A stretch of DNA of 64,000 nucleotides from Gracilimonas tropica DSM 19535 (GTDB taxonomy: Bacteria > Bacteroidota > Rhodothermia > Balneolales > Balneolaceae): positions 1 to 64,000 of the forward strand of contig NZ_AQXG01000005.1 in NCBI RefSeq assembly GCF_000375425.1, read 5' to 3'. Below the pieces are notes generated by a model, which saw only the letters and a program-made list of their open reading frames with translations, searched no databases and was not told where the DNA came from. Below are positions 1-7,609 of this stretch, piece after piece; position 1 is the first letter of the stretch, and every line of letters begins with the position of its first letter. The position numbers and the translations under genes are program-made.

Positions 1-35
1 CTGCTGACTGCTGACTGCTGACTGCTGACTGCTGA
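1..35. repeat. Five tandem copies of the 7-mer CTGCTGA
   Basis: The window opens with five perfect head-to-tail copies of CTGCTGA, probably continuing beyond the left edge. It resembles one arm of the short-period palindromes seen behind other genes in this window (for example 32903-32988), but the unit is 7 rather than 8 bp and the partner arm would lie outside the window. No function can be read from it. Confidence 0.9.
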
Positions 36-111
36 AACATATTTTCCAAAAGGCACTAATTCCTAATACAACTTCGTATCTTATTCACAACAATTCATTT
101 CAAAAACCATC

Positions 112-831
112 ATGGACATTCAAAGCAATCGGGGACTCACTATCATTGGTGCTGCCATTTTTCTTGGGCTGGTCGCCTTTGGATTTATCATTGGCAATTC
201 AGCCATCACTTTTAAAGAATATGAACGGACAGTTACAGTGAAAGGTCTGGCTGAAGAAGAGCACATGGCCGACATTGTAATATGGCCGATACAGTACACC
301 GAGGCAAGCAATCAGCTGGCGGAGATCTACGAAAACCTGGAAAACAGCGGGGACAAAGTCCGAACCTTTTTAACCGAACGAGGCATCAGCGTGGACGAAA
401 TTTCCATTTCCACTCCTTTGGTGACGGATAAATCAGCCCAGCGCTGGGGCGGACAGAATGATGCTCAATTCCGTTACGTAGCCGATCAAACGGTGACCGT
501 ATATTCTGAAAACGTGGAGCTGGTGCGAGAAGTGATGAGTCAGCTTGCAGATCTCGGGAAACAAGGCATCACCCTTTCAGGTGATGAATATCAGGTTCGG
601 CCCGAATACATTTTTGACAGCCTGAACGACATCAAGCCAAGAATGATCGAGGCCGCCACCAAAGAAGCACGTGCCGTAGCTGAAAAGTTTGCAGAAGACT
701 CTAACAGTGAACTCGGCAAGATCAAAACGGCGAATCAGGGATTATTTAGCATTTCTCCGCGGGATAATAATAATCCACATATCAAAAAAGTGCGGGTGGT
801 TTCTACGATCGTGTATTATTTGTCGGATTGA
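112..831 (+). CDS. SIMPL domain-containing (DUF541) membrane-anchored protein
   Basis: A 239-residue protein with one N-terminal membrane segment (about residues 9-31) followed by a periplasmic SIMPL/DUF541 domain; the stretch ERTVTVKGLAEEEHMADIV is typical of the start of this beta-alpha domain. Family members are exported or anchored proteins of poorly defined function, linked to oxidative stress defence in some bacteria (YggE) and to signalling in animals. The length matches the family. The start is the ATG at 112; the next in-frame candidates would cut the anchor. It stands alone, with about 600 bp of repeat-rich non-coding DNA downstream, so the genomic context gives no hint of its job. 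Confidence 0.85.
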   Translation: MDIQSNRGLTIIGAAIFLGLVAFGFIIGNSAITFKEYERTVTVKGLAEEEHMADIVIWPIQYTEASNQLAEIYENLENSGDKVRTFLTERGISVDEISISTPLVTDKSAQRWGGQNDAQFRYVADQTVTVYSENVELVREVMSQLADLGKQGITLSGDEYQVRPEYIFDSLNDIKPRMIEAATKEARAVAEKFAEDSNSELGKIKTANQGLFSISPRDNNNPHIKKVRVVSTIVYYLSD

Positions 832-866
832 TTTGGGAAGCTGGCTATCAGCTTGCAGGCAAGAAC

Positions 867-958
867 TCGTCTGACGAATGAACTCACCCGAACACCTATT
901 CTGATTAAATAACCTTCCAGGCACGGTTTGTCCTATAACATCAAAATTCGTCCGACGA
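867..958. repeat. Degenerate copy of the 91-bp TIR element
   Basis: A 92-bp interval bounded by TCGTCTGACGA (867-877) and TCGTCCGACGA (948-958). These 11-mers look like the outer ends of the TIR element (TCGTCGGAC and GTCGGACGA) fused into one palindrome. The interval has the same length as the good copies next door, but its inner ends do not carry the CCACT/AGTGG part, so membership is inferred. Confidence 0.45.
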
Positions 959-981
959 TTGAATGCATTGCCTTTTACCAT

Positions 982-1071
982 TCGTCGACCACTTCTTCGT
1001 TTTTCAGATAGCCTATAGATAAAGAGGCTCCAGTTTGAGTTCACTGTTTAGCCCCTTCAGTGGTCGGACGA
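982..1071. repeat. 91-bp TIR element, copy 1
   Basis: Left end TCGTCGACCACTTCTT (one base missing compared with the consensus TCGTCGGACCACTTCTT), right end CTTCAGTGGTCGGACGA. The two ends are inverted repeats of about 12 bp with one central mismatch. Length is 90 bp, the same as copy 2. There is no coding capacity, so this is a MITE-like element. Confidence 0.75.
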
Positions 1072-1196
1072 TTTCTTGTGCTTTGTCTGCATCGATCAGC
1101 ATCACCCTGAGATATTTTAAGTTTTTAGCGAGGCGGAATCTCTGACTCAAAGCTATTGGCCTTTCGAGCGGTGACTTAAAATGCGTGCCACCCCAT

Positions 1197-1286
1197 TCTT
1201 CGGACCACTTCTAAATGCTTTATGCATCTTTTCTTTTGAGGTTTTAGCGCTTGATTTGATAACATTACCCTTTCAGTGGCGGACGA
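1197..1286. repeat. 91-bp TIR element, copy 2
   Basis: Left end TCTTCGGACCACTTCT, right end TTTCAGTGGCGGACGA; 90 bp. It lies in the same orientation as copy 1, about 125 bp further along. The interior is AT-rich and only weakly similar to the other copies, while the ends and the TTCTTG just outside the right end are conserved. Confidence 0.75.
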
Positions 1287-1324
1287 CTTCTTGTTTTTTG
1301 CTGCATCGAATAGCCTATCTCTAT

Positions 1325-1365
1325 CTGTGATCATCCGCAAAATCGGTGTTATCCGTGTTCCATTC
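1325..1365. repeat. Degenerate 12-bp-period repeat (ACGGATAACACC type)
   Basis: Read on the minus strand the segment contains AACACGGATAACACC, then GCGGATGATCACAGAT, an imperfect series of GGAT-containing units about 12 bp apart. A related segment occurs at 28735-28800. These short-period sequences are found in intergenic DNA of many environmental bacteria; I do not know a function. Confidence 0.45.
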
Positions 1366-1438
1366 ACGCTGTTTTCTATTGTGATGTAAATCCAAATCCC
1401 GTTATCTTTGACGAAAATTCAGCCTAAAAAAATTCATC

Positions 1439-1783
1439 ATGCCAACCGTAAAATTGTTGAAAATTGCCCATGGCCGCAGCGGCGATAAAGGAAATGGAAG
1501 TAACGTGGGAATCATAGCCCGCCATCCGGACATCTACCCATTCCTTAAGAAAGAACTGACGGCTGACCGCGTAAAAGAGCACATGAAATATGTATGCAAA
1601 GGAGCAGTTGAACGATATGAATTGCCAAATATCGGCGCCTTGAATTTTATCCTGAATGAAAGCCTGGGTGGTGGCGGAACGGTTTCTCTAAAACTGGATG
1701 CCCAGGGAAAAACGCATGCATCTCAGGTGTTAAGAATGGATATTGATGTTCCTGATGAGTTGCTTAAACTTGTTGAGAACTAA
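1439..1783 (+). CDS. AtuA C-terminal-like (ferredoxin-fold) domain protein
   Basis: A 114-residue stand-alone protein matching the C-terminal domain of AtuA/DUF1446 proteins: GRSGDKGNGSNVGIIAR near the start and the glycine-rich LGGGGTVSLKLDAQGK near residue 80 are the family hallmarks. AtuA is named from acyclic terpene utilisation, but the biochemical role of this small domain is not known. In many bacteria it is the C-terminal half of a larger protein or sits beside acyl-CoA genes; here no such partner is nearby, and the gene runs convergently towards the DUF2911 gene with 1 bp between stops. ATG at 1439 is the only reasonable start. Confidence 0.8.
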   Translation: MPTVKLLKIAHGRSGDKGNGSNVGIIARHPDIYPFLKKELTADRVKEHMKYVCKGAVERYELPNIGALNFILNESLGGGGTVSLKLDAQGKTHASQVLRMDIDVPDELLKLVEN

Positions 1784-1784
1784 A

Positions 1785-2363
1785 CTACTCTCCAAAAAAC
1801 CGAATAGGCACATCTACTTTTACTACCCCCCATTTTAGGCGCATATTGGTTGTTCCCTGATTGGGTTCCGTAAATTCAATCGTAAAGGCTTCTGCAGGGA
1901 CGTCCAGTTTTTCTACCGGGAATGTAATGCGTTTGTAGTCACGTTGCGGATTATAGTCTTCCGCTCCCCACAAACCCAGTTCATGATTCAGGATAATGGT
2001 CATGGAATCCGGCTGAGGAATAGTAAACAAAGAATAGGTCCCGGAGGGTATGGCCTCGGTGCCCATCAAAACCGACTTTGTAATCGTTATTTCTGTGGCC
2101 TCATTCGCACCGGTTCTCCAAACTTCACCCCAGGGCAGCAAATCTCCAAATATGGTTCTTCCCTTTCTGTAAGGCTGACCATAAACGACCTTAATATAAG
2201 TGCCATTGGTTTTGACAGAGGAAACGGCGATAGGGCTTTTTCTATTTCCGATCTCATCAGAGTGATCAGAGTCGGATGGATCTTGGTTATTACACCCAAT
2301 AAATGCTAATGTACCTGTTATAGCTATCAAAAAAGCAGTAAACCGAAAATACCTGAGTATCAA
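1785..2363 (-). CDS. DUF2911 domain lipoprotein
   Basis: A 192-residue exported protein. The N-terminus has a hydrophobic stretch ending in FIGC (Cys24), a weak but plausible lipobox. The rest is a DUF2911 domain: VVYGQPYRKGRTIFG, the GEVWRTGANEATEI motif and PSGTYSLFTIP are characteristic. DUF2911 proteins are common in Bacteroidota and have no established activity. The start codon is TTG at 2363, overlapping the stop of the upstream gene (2360-2362), which implies translational coupling; no ATG lies close by. It is the last gene of a three-gene operon with the gluzincin/beta-propeller protein and TrhA. Confidence 0.8.
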   Translation of the reverse strand: MILRYFRFTAFLIAITGTLAFIGCNNQDPSDSDHSDEIGNRKSPIAVSSVKTNGTYIKVVYGQPYRKGRTIFGDLLPWGEVWRTGANEATEITITKSVLMGTEAIPSGTYSLFTIPQPDSMTIILNHELGLWGAEDYNPQRDYKRITFPVEKLDVPAEAFTIEFTEPNQGTTNMRLKWGVVKVDVPIRFFGE

Positions 2364-5302
2364 AATTCTCCAAATATAAATTGTGTGTTATTCCTTGTGG
2401 GCTCGTAGGCAAAGCCGATCCCTAAATCGAACAATAAGTTAGACACTTTGAACTGAACATGGAAACCGGCTCCGAAAATACTTCGGCTTGATTGCAACAA
2501 GTCACTTGCATCCATGTTTGTGAGGGTATGGGAAAAAGCGGTCAAATAGACACTGCTGAGATAGGCCGGAACCGTCAAAAACCCGGTATCAGGGTAGAGT
2601 ATAGGGATCGTATATCGCGTACTGAACCGCGCTAAGTTTTGAAATCCGGTGCCACCGCTGGCGTTATAATTTGGAAAATCTGCGCGGTCAAAGCCCATAG
2701 GAATGATCGTACTATTCGAGTAAATGGCCGACTCACTTTGCTGCAGGAACCTCACTCCCAACCTAAGCGACTGATTCCACCGGCGCAATGGCGACACAAA
2801 ACCAAAAATCCCATAATAGGCCGTCCATTGGTTATTCAGGTTTTGTTGGAAATCACCAAGCGGGGTAGGCACAGTTAGTTGCAGGTCATTAAGCGTTTGC
2901 TCATACAATCCAAAGACGGAGATTCCTGCCGATGGCTGAACATCGCGTGGTAAGTTCAAAACACCAATATTCAATTGTGAAAAAAGTCCTGCTCGGTATC
3001 TCGTATTAAAATCCGTAAGTGCATTGGGAGAAAGATCATAATATTTGATCTGTTCTGCTTTAAGCTCCGGCGAAATGGAAATTGAACTCAGCCGTGTATC
3101 TCCACGAAATGTATAATTAAATGGAATGGAAAGCCCAAAACCACGGTCTTGTCTCATCATCGAAAACCGGTCATTGGCACTGTTAGAGATGACCAAGAAT
3201 TGAGGCTCACTGTAGGTACTAAGCTCAAAACCGGGATAGAACATTTTATTGGTATACGTAAAATCATACCACAAGCGGTTTTGAATGCCGGTCAGCTCAA
3301 ATGAATACGCCTGACTTGAAAGCGCATCAATGCTTGAAAGTCCCAGCCCGTATTGATAGCTGCCGGATACCTCTTCAAACACCGGGTATACTACTCTTGG
3401 TTTTAGCCAGCTTACATCTCCACGATAAGAGGATACCGGCAAGGTTTGTAAATCCTCCAGGTTCTCTTCTCCTACATATGGCCGGTTCAAAGCTTTGGAT
3501 AGCGATTCCTCGGTAAGCAGCCTTTCACGTTCAACAATCTCTTTCGCAAAATCTTCTCTTTCCAGTATGGCTATTTTTCGCTCATTTTTTAACTGAAGCA
3601 CATACGCAATTTTGTCGCCATCAGGACTATAGGATGCTTCCATTGCATTATAAGCGGCATTGGTGACCCTTCTGATTTCACCACTTTCAAGTTCATATTC
3701 ATAGATGTTCATCGCCGGATAAGCATCCATAGTAAAAAGCAAGCGGTTGCCATCGGGATGCCATTCAGGATCAAAAATTGAACCTCTTTCAAAAGCCACA
3801 TCCGGCGGGCCGTCCAGATCTTTTTTCAAGCTGTCGAGAGAAGTGATCCAAAGACCTTGAACTCCCCTTTTTCGCATCACAATGGCCAAACGCCCGGGCT
3901 CTTGAGGGTTGAACCGCAATGCTTTTGGCGTAGCCTCCCCGAATGTTGCCAGTGTCGTTGTATGACCGGTTTGCTCGTCAACCTCCACAATGGAAGAAAC
4001 CCCGGATACCGTACGGATGCCAATCAGTTTCTCTCCATTAAAAGTGGGCGCATATACCCGCGCCTTATGGGTAACCCGATGGCTTTTCCCTCTTTGAAGA
4101 TCATATCTGAAAACATCCGATTTATATACCGAAGTATACAAAGGGTCCTGTTTGTAGCTGCTGAAATAGAGTGCATCTCCCTCAATCTCGTAGTTATTAT
4201 CTCCTACTGAATAGGTCTCGGTTATTAACCTCGGTTTGCTCTCGTTAAGCCGATAGGTGTAGAACCCCAGCCGTCCATTGTAAAAAGAAGCGTAAAACAG
4301 CAGCTCATCATTATTCAACCATTTCGGTGCCCGGGTTTGTTCTCCCTTGAAATAAAAATCCAGAACCTTTGAGCTTGCGGTCGTTTCATTATAAATGCCG
4401 GCCAGGCGCTTTTCCTCCTTTTTCCGAATCGCTTTTTCGTATTCATCATAAAGCTGTCCGGGCCATTTTCCTGTTTTTTGCCGAAGTGCAAAACCATACC
4501 CAAGAAAAAAGTTATGATAATGGTAACGAATGACCTTTTTTGAAATATCATCACCATATTCATCGTGCAGCCAATCCATAAACTGATACCCGGAAATATA
4601 GTGCCGGTTCAAAGGCTGATTGTAGTCTGAGGTAATAAGGCTCTGCCCCATATTCCAGCGATCGGAGCTCCTGAAATTGTCGTTAAAACGATTATTGAAG
4701 TAAGTATAATTACCTCGCCCTCCAAGTGGTGCAATGGCTTCGGTTTCGTGATAAACGGCAAGACCTTCATGCATGCCTACCGGTGGAAAGCCATGAATGG
4801 ATCGCGCCATATCCGGAGAAAACAAACTGATGAAATTAGAAATACTGACCTTTTTATCCTCCCAGGGCTGCTGAATATTAAAGTGTGTTGCATGAACCAA
4901 TTCATGGGATAAAACCGTCTCCAGCCAATCTCCGGTCTTAGGGTTCATGCTTTTCCCCTTTAAAGTAGACAGATCCACTTCAGACCGGAAGTTATACGAA
5001 TTCACAAACCCGTTGGAAACATCATTGTAATCTCTCAATATCACCGGAAAATTTGTGAGAGTTCCACCGGTCAGCTTCGATACCTTACCATATTGGTCCT
5101 CCAGGATAGCTGCAGACCTGAACGCCAGCGAGTCGGCTCCTCTTGGAAAGATAACCCGAAAGTGTTCGGTATTTATTTCCTGCCAGCCGATACCCATAGG
5201 ACGAACCGTGGTCAGGCTATTATAAGACAAAGACTGCCCTATACTTAAAACCGGTATCAAAGAAAAAATAAAGACCGCACAAGCTTTTTTGAATCTCATC
5301 AT
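2360..5302 (-). CDS. Exported gluzincin-like / PD40 beta-propeller / outer-membrane protein
   Basis: A 980-residue protein with a signal peptide (about 1-23, ending SIGQS). Residues 40-290 resemble a peptidase MA-like gluzincin domain: HELVH at 133-137 supplies the zinc ligands, with a GLAVYHE segment about 45 residues later offering a candidate third ligand. Residues 330-600 carry repeated TolB/PD40-type blades (for example DPEWHPDGNRLLFT and ASYSPDGDKIAYV). The last 330 residues alternate aromatic and polar positions and end in a Phe-rich strand (IFGEF), as expected for an outer-membrane beta-barrel. The activity on any substrate is not shown. It overlaps the stop of the upstream trhA-like gene by 4 bp and the TTG of the DUF2911 gene downstream. 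Confidence 0.75.
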   Translation of the reverse strand: MMRFKKACAVFIFSLIPVLSIGQSLSYNSLTTVRPMGIGWQEINTEHFRVIFPRGADSLAFRSAAILEDQYGKVSKLTGGTLTNFPVILRDYNDVSNGFVNSYNFRSEVDLSTLKGKSMNPKTGDWLETVLSHELVHATHFNIQQPWEDKKVSISNFISLFSPDMARSIHGFPPVGMHEGLAVYHETEAIAPLGGRGNYTYFNNRFNDNFRSSDRWNMGQSLITSDYNQPLNRHYISGYQFMDWLHDEYGDDISKKVIRYHYHNFFLGYGFALRQKTGKWPGQLYDEYEKAIRKKEEKRLAGIYNETTASSKVLDFYFKGEQTRAPKWLNNDELLFYASFYNGRLGFYTYRLNESKPRLITETYSVGDNNYEIEGDALYFSSYKQDPLYTSVYKSDVFRYDLQRGKSHRVTHKARVYAPTFNGEKLIGIRTVSGVSSIVEVDEQTGHTTTLATFGEATPKALRFNPQEPGRLAIVMRKRGVQGLWITSLDSLKKDLDGPPDVAFERGSIFDPEWHPDGNRLLFTMDAYPAMNIYEYELESGEIRRVTNAAYNAMEASYSPDGDKIAYVLQLKNERKIAILEREDFAKEIVERERLLTEESLSKALNRPYVGEENLEDLQTLPVSSYRGDVSWLKPRVVYPVFEEVSGSYQYGLGLSSIDALSSQAYSFELTGIQNRLWYDFTYTNKMFYPGFELSTYSEPQFLVISNSANDRFSMMRQDRGFGLSIPFNYTFRGDTRLSSISISPELKAEQIKYYDLSPNALTDFNTRYRAGLFSQLNIGVLNLPRDVQPSAGISVFGLYEQTLNDLQLTVPTPLGDFQQNLNNQWTAYYGIFGFVSPLRRWNQSLRLGVRFLQQSESAIYSNSTIIPMGFDRADFPNYNASGGTGFQNLARFSTRYTIPILYPDTGFLTVPAYLSSVYLTAFSHTLTNMDASDLLQSSRSIFGAGFHVQFKVSNLLFDLGIGFAYEPTRNNTQFIFGEF

Positions 5303-5964
5303 ACAGGGAAACTGAAATTTGGCAGATATTTATAGATCGCCCAATAATGAGAAAAAGCTCCGCCCATTACAAACAGGTGCCAGATCTCATGAAAACCAAA
5401 CGCCCCGGGTATGGGATTTGGTTTTCGTATGGCGTAAATAACGGCACCTGCCGTATAGAAAAGTCCTCCAATTGCGATCCAATACACAAATCCATGTGGC
5501 AATACCCGCCATACAATTGGTAATATGATCACAGATACCCATCCCATTAACAAATAAATAACGGTTGAAAACCAGCGAGGCGCACTCATCCAAAATGTTT
5601 TCTTGAGAATACCTGCTAAGGCAAAAAGCCAAATACCCAATAACATCCCCCACTGCCAGGCTCCTTCCAAAACGATCATACATATCGGAGTATAGGTTCC
5701 GGCTATCACCACATAGATCAGAAAGTGATCAAACATGCGGAACAGTTCTTCGGTTTTGGTTTGTACGTTCAGAGTATGATATACAGCACTGGATAGAAAC
5801 ATCAGGATAACCGAAATCCCATAGACCAAAAAGGCAATCTTATAAGAAAGTGGATCACCTGAAGTGCGGCTCATCAAAAAGAACAGCCAAACCAAAGCTA
5901 TTAAAGCTCCCAGGTAATGGGACCAGGCATTAAAGGGCTCCCTTGGAGGAAATAGCGTTTGCAA
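5299..5964 (-). CDS. trhA: TrhA / hemolysin III family (PAQR) membrane protein
   Basis: A 221-residue protein with seven predicted membrane segments. The PAQR metal-binding residues are visible: AVYH (His63), FDHF (Asp79/His80), and GFHEIWH (His192, His196) before the last helix. Bacterial members were named hemolysin III and are now linked to membrane homeostasis and fluidity; the eukaryotic relatives are adiponectin receptors with ceramidase-like activity. The start is TTG at 5964, giving the usual N-terminus NAWSHYLGA at residues 12-20; there is no ATG upstream in frame. It is the first gene of an operon whose second gene begins inside its stop codon. Confidence 0.85.
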   Translation of the reverse strand: MQTLFPPREPFNAWSHYLGALIALVWLFFLMSRTSGDPLSYKIAFLVYGISVILMFLSSAVYHTLNVQTKTEELFRMFDHFLIYVVIAGTYTPICMIVLEGAWQWGMLLGIWLFALAGILKKTFWMSAPRWFSTVIYLLMGWVSVIILPIVWRVLPHGFVYWIAIGGLFYTAGAVIYAIRKPNPIPGAFGFHEIWHLFVMGGAFSHYWAIYKYLPNFSFPV

Positions 5965-6255
5965 AGTATTCAGTGGATTAGTTAAAGCTTAAATATAGCG
6001 CTAATTGAGAAATAATGAATGAGGAAGTCAATCTTGAAGAAACCACTTTACCCAATCCAATCATCGGACCACTTCTTTCCGAATTCAAGTTTTCCTTTCC
6101 TTATTATTTCTTAGCTTACTCAACACGGTATCCATTTCAGTGGTCGGACGAGTTCTTGCGGCATTAAGCCTCCTCATAAAACATCCTAAGCATAAAAATT
6201 CTAACCACCCTCAAAATTCATTATTCAAAGTTGAATGTTCGACAGTTCGATGTTC
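5965..6255. other. 291-bp intergenic region with TIR element copy 3
   Basis: No gene seen. The middle third is the TIR element at 6061-6151. The remainder, between two minus-strand genes, must hold the trhA promoter, but I cannot identify promoter boxes with confidence. Confidence 0.6.
6061..6151. repeat. 91-bp TIR element, copy 3
   Basis: Left end TCATCGGACCACTTCTTT, right end TTTCAGTGGTCGGACGA; 91 bp, the same size as copies 1, 2 and 5. The TTCTTG that follows the right end is conserved with the other copies, so the conserved unit may run slightly past the palindromic end. Confidence 0.8.
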
Positions 6256-7509
6256 CTACCCTAAAAACCGCCAGTAGAAAAACAGCAGGGCAAAAGCCGT
6301 TAAGAAGATCATCCCAAGCCAGCTTAATACTTTTAACCAGGTTTTGGGTTGATGGTCTTCCGGTGTGAACCTCGACATGATCAACCGGTAGTTGATAAAA
6401 GCCAGCGCCGGTGCAGTCAGAAATGAAAGCGAAGTAGCCAGGTCGATGATATAGGTAAACCGGCTGCCGGTAAGCCACAGAACCAACATGGAAAGGGTTG
6501 AAATAAGGAACAGTAATCCTTTGTAAGAAAAGAGCTTTGATTCATTAGCACTGCTCTTCATTACCCGGATAATTTCGCGGGTTACCCGGGGATAAGAATC
6601 TGTAACCGTCAATGTAGTACTGAACATGGTCGAAAAAGCGCAGATGATAATAATCCAGTGCGCCCATCCTCCCAGTGTTTGCGTGTAGAGATCAATTAGC
6701 TGTTGGGCGAAGGCTGCTCCTGAAGAAGAGAAACTTACACCCGAGCCAAACATGACCAACGCCCCCAGCGACAGAAATATCAATGCCAGAATAGAGGCTC
6801 CAATATATCCGATATTGAAATCAAGTAGGCTGTCCTTCAAGCTGGATTTGTGTTGCGTTTGTTTATCCCGCTCCAGGCTCCAGAGCGAATGCCAGGCGGC
6901 TGCATCAATGGGAATCGGCATCCAGCCCATCAGCGCAATCAGGAAGGTAACGCCGGCTACATCCCAAACCGAAGGTGCTTCGGGCAAGCTGGCCGGAGAA
7001 GTATCAAACCAGGCCACTAAAAATGCTGCGATGGTTGAAACTGTCAGAACCACCATTACTACTTTAATCAGGGAATCGAGTGCGGAATACTGTCCGCGAT
7101 AGAGCACGCCAATGCAAATCAGTAAAATGATGATACTCCAAACCAACAGCGGAAGCTCAATGCTTGTAAGCTCCACGGCCAGGCTTGCCGTCACAATCGT
7201 CACTGCCGCCTGAATGGCGAACATCGTCCCGACGGTAAAAATGATATAAATCCATAGCGCCCAGCTGCCCAGTTTTTTGTAGCCGGCGATCAGGCTTTCT
7301 CCGGTTGCCGTGGCGTAGCGAGGGCCGTATTCCAGAAAGGGATACTTCATCAAACTGGCAATAATGACCGCCCAAACCAATGTAAATCCATAATCGGCAC
7401 CGGCCCGGGTAGATTGCACCAAATGCGAAACCCCGATGGCGGCAGCAGCCAGAATCAGCCCCGGCCCGAATGCATACTTAAAGGTAGATTTAATCTTTTT
7501 CGACTTCAT
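6256..7509 (-). CDS. Nramp-family transporter without the canonical metal-binding DPGN motif
   Basis: A 417-residue integral membrane protein with about 11 helices and clear Nramp architecture: FGPGLILAA at the start of helix 1, AGADYGFTL, and WMPIPIDAAAW in helix 6. In true Mn/Fe Nramps helix 1 carries DPGN, whose Asp and Asn bind the metal; aligning from the shared GP to the shared GYTL/GFTL, this protein has GVSH instead, and the helix 6 MPH motif is also altered. It therefore belongs to the family by fold, but manganese or iron transport should not be assumed. The gene is alone, followed on the minus strand by 250 bp of non-coding DNA. ATG at 7509. Confidence 0.8.
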   Translation of the reverse strand: MKSKKIKSTFKYAFGPGLILAAAAIGVSHLVQSTRAGADYGFTLVWAVIIASLMKYPFLEYGPRYATATGESLIAGYKKLGSWALWIYIIFTVGTMFAIQAAVTIVTASLAVELTSIELPLLVWSIIILLICIGVLYRGQYSALDSLIKVVMVVLTVSTIAAFLVAWFDTSPASLPEAPSVWDVAGVTFLIALMGWMPIPIDAAAWHSLWSLERDKQTQHKSSLKDSLLDFNIGYIGASILALIFLSLGALVMFGSGVSFSSSGAAFAQQLIDLYTQTLGGWAHWIIIICAFSTMFSTTLTVTDSYPRVTREIIRVMKSSANESKLFSYKGLLFLISTLSMLVLWLTGSRFTYIIDLATSLSFLTAPALAFINYRLIMSRFTPEDHQPKTWLKVLSWLGMIFLTAFALLFFYWRFLG

Positions 7510-7577
7510 TTCCCGATTCTTTAAATAATTATTCGGGTAGATTATAATGAATTTCGATAGAAAGATGAGATAAAAAG

Positions 7578-7600
7578 AAAGCCCTCAAACAAAGGGCTTT
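7578..7600 (-). terminator. Rho-independent terminator of the M57 protease gene
   Basis: On the minus strand AAAGCCCT pairs with AGGGCTTT (8 bp, 7-nt loop) and is followed by a T-rich run (CTTTTTA). It lies 10 bp beyond the stop of the gene at 7610-8743. Confidence 0.8.
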
Positions 7601-7609
7601 TATAACTGA

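Larger units (their letters stand above)
832..1438. other. Gene-free 607-bp stretch filled with repeat elements
   Basis: No convincing gene: the short open frames here lack a plausible protein signature. The stretch instead holds two full copies (982-1071 and 1197-1286) and one degenerate copy (867-958) of a roughly 91-bp inverted-terminal-repeat element, followed by a degenerate 12-bp-period repeat near 1325-1365. After both full copies the flanking bases are also alike (TTCTTGT followed a few bases later by CTGCATCGA), which suggests that the pair arose by duplication of a larger unit. Confidence 0.75.

Noticed and set aside
1-35. Possible CRISPR or VNTR locus
   Set aside because: Direct 7-bp tandem repeats without spacers; no cas genes anywhere in the window.
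742-1044. 100-codon minus-strand frame
   Set aside because: Covers TIR repeats and the end of the SIMPL gene; low-complexity, Arg-rich, no support.
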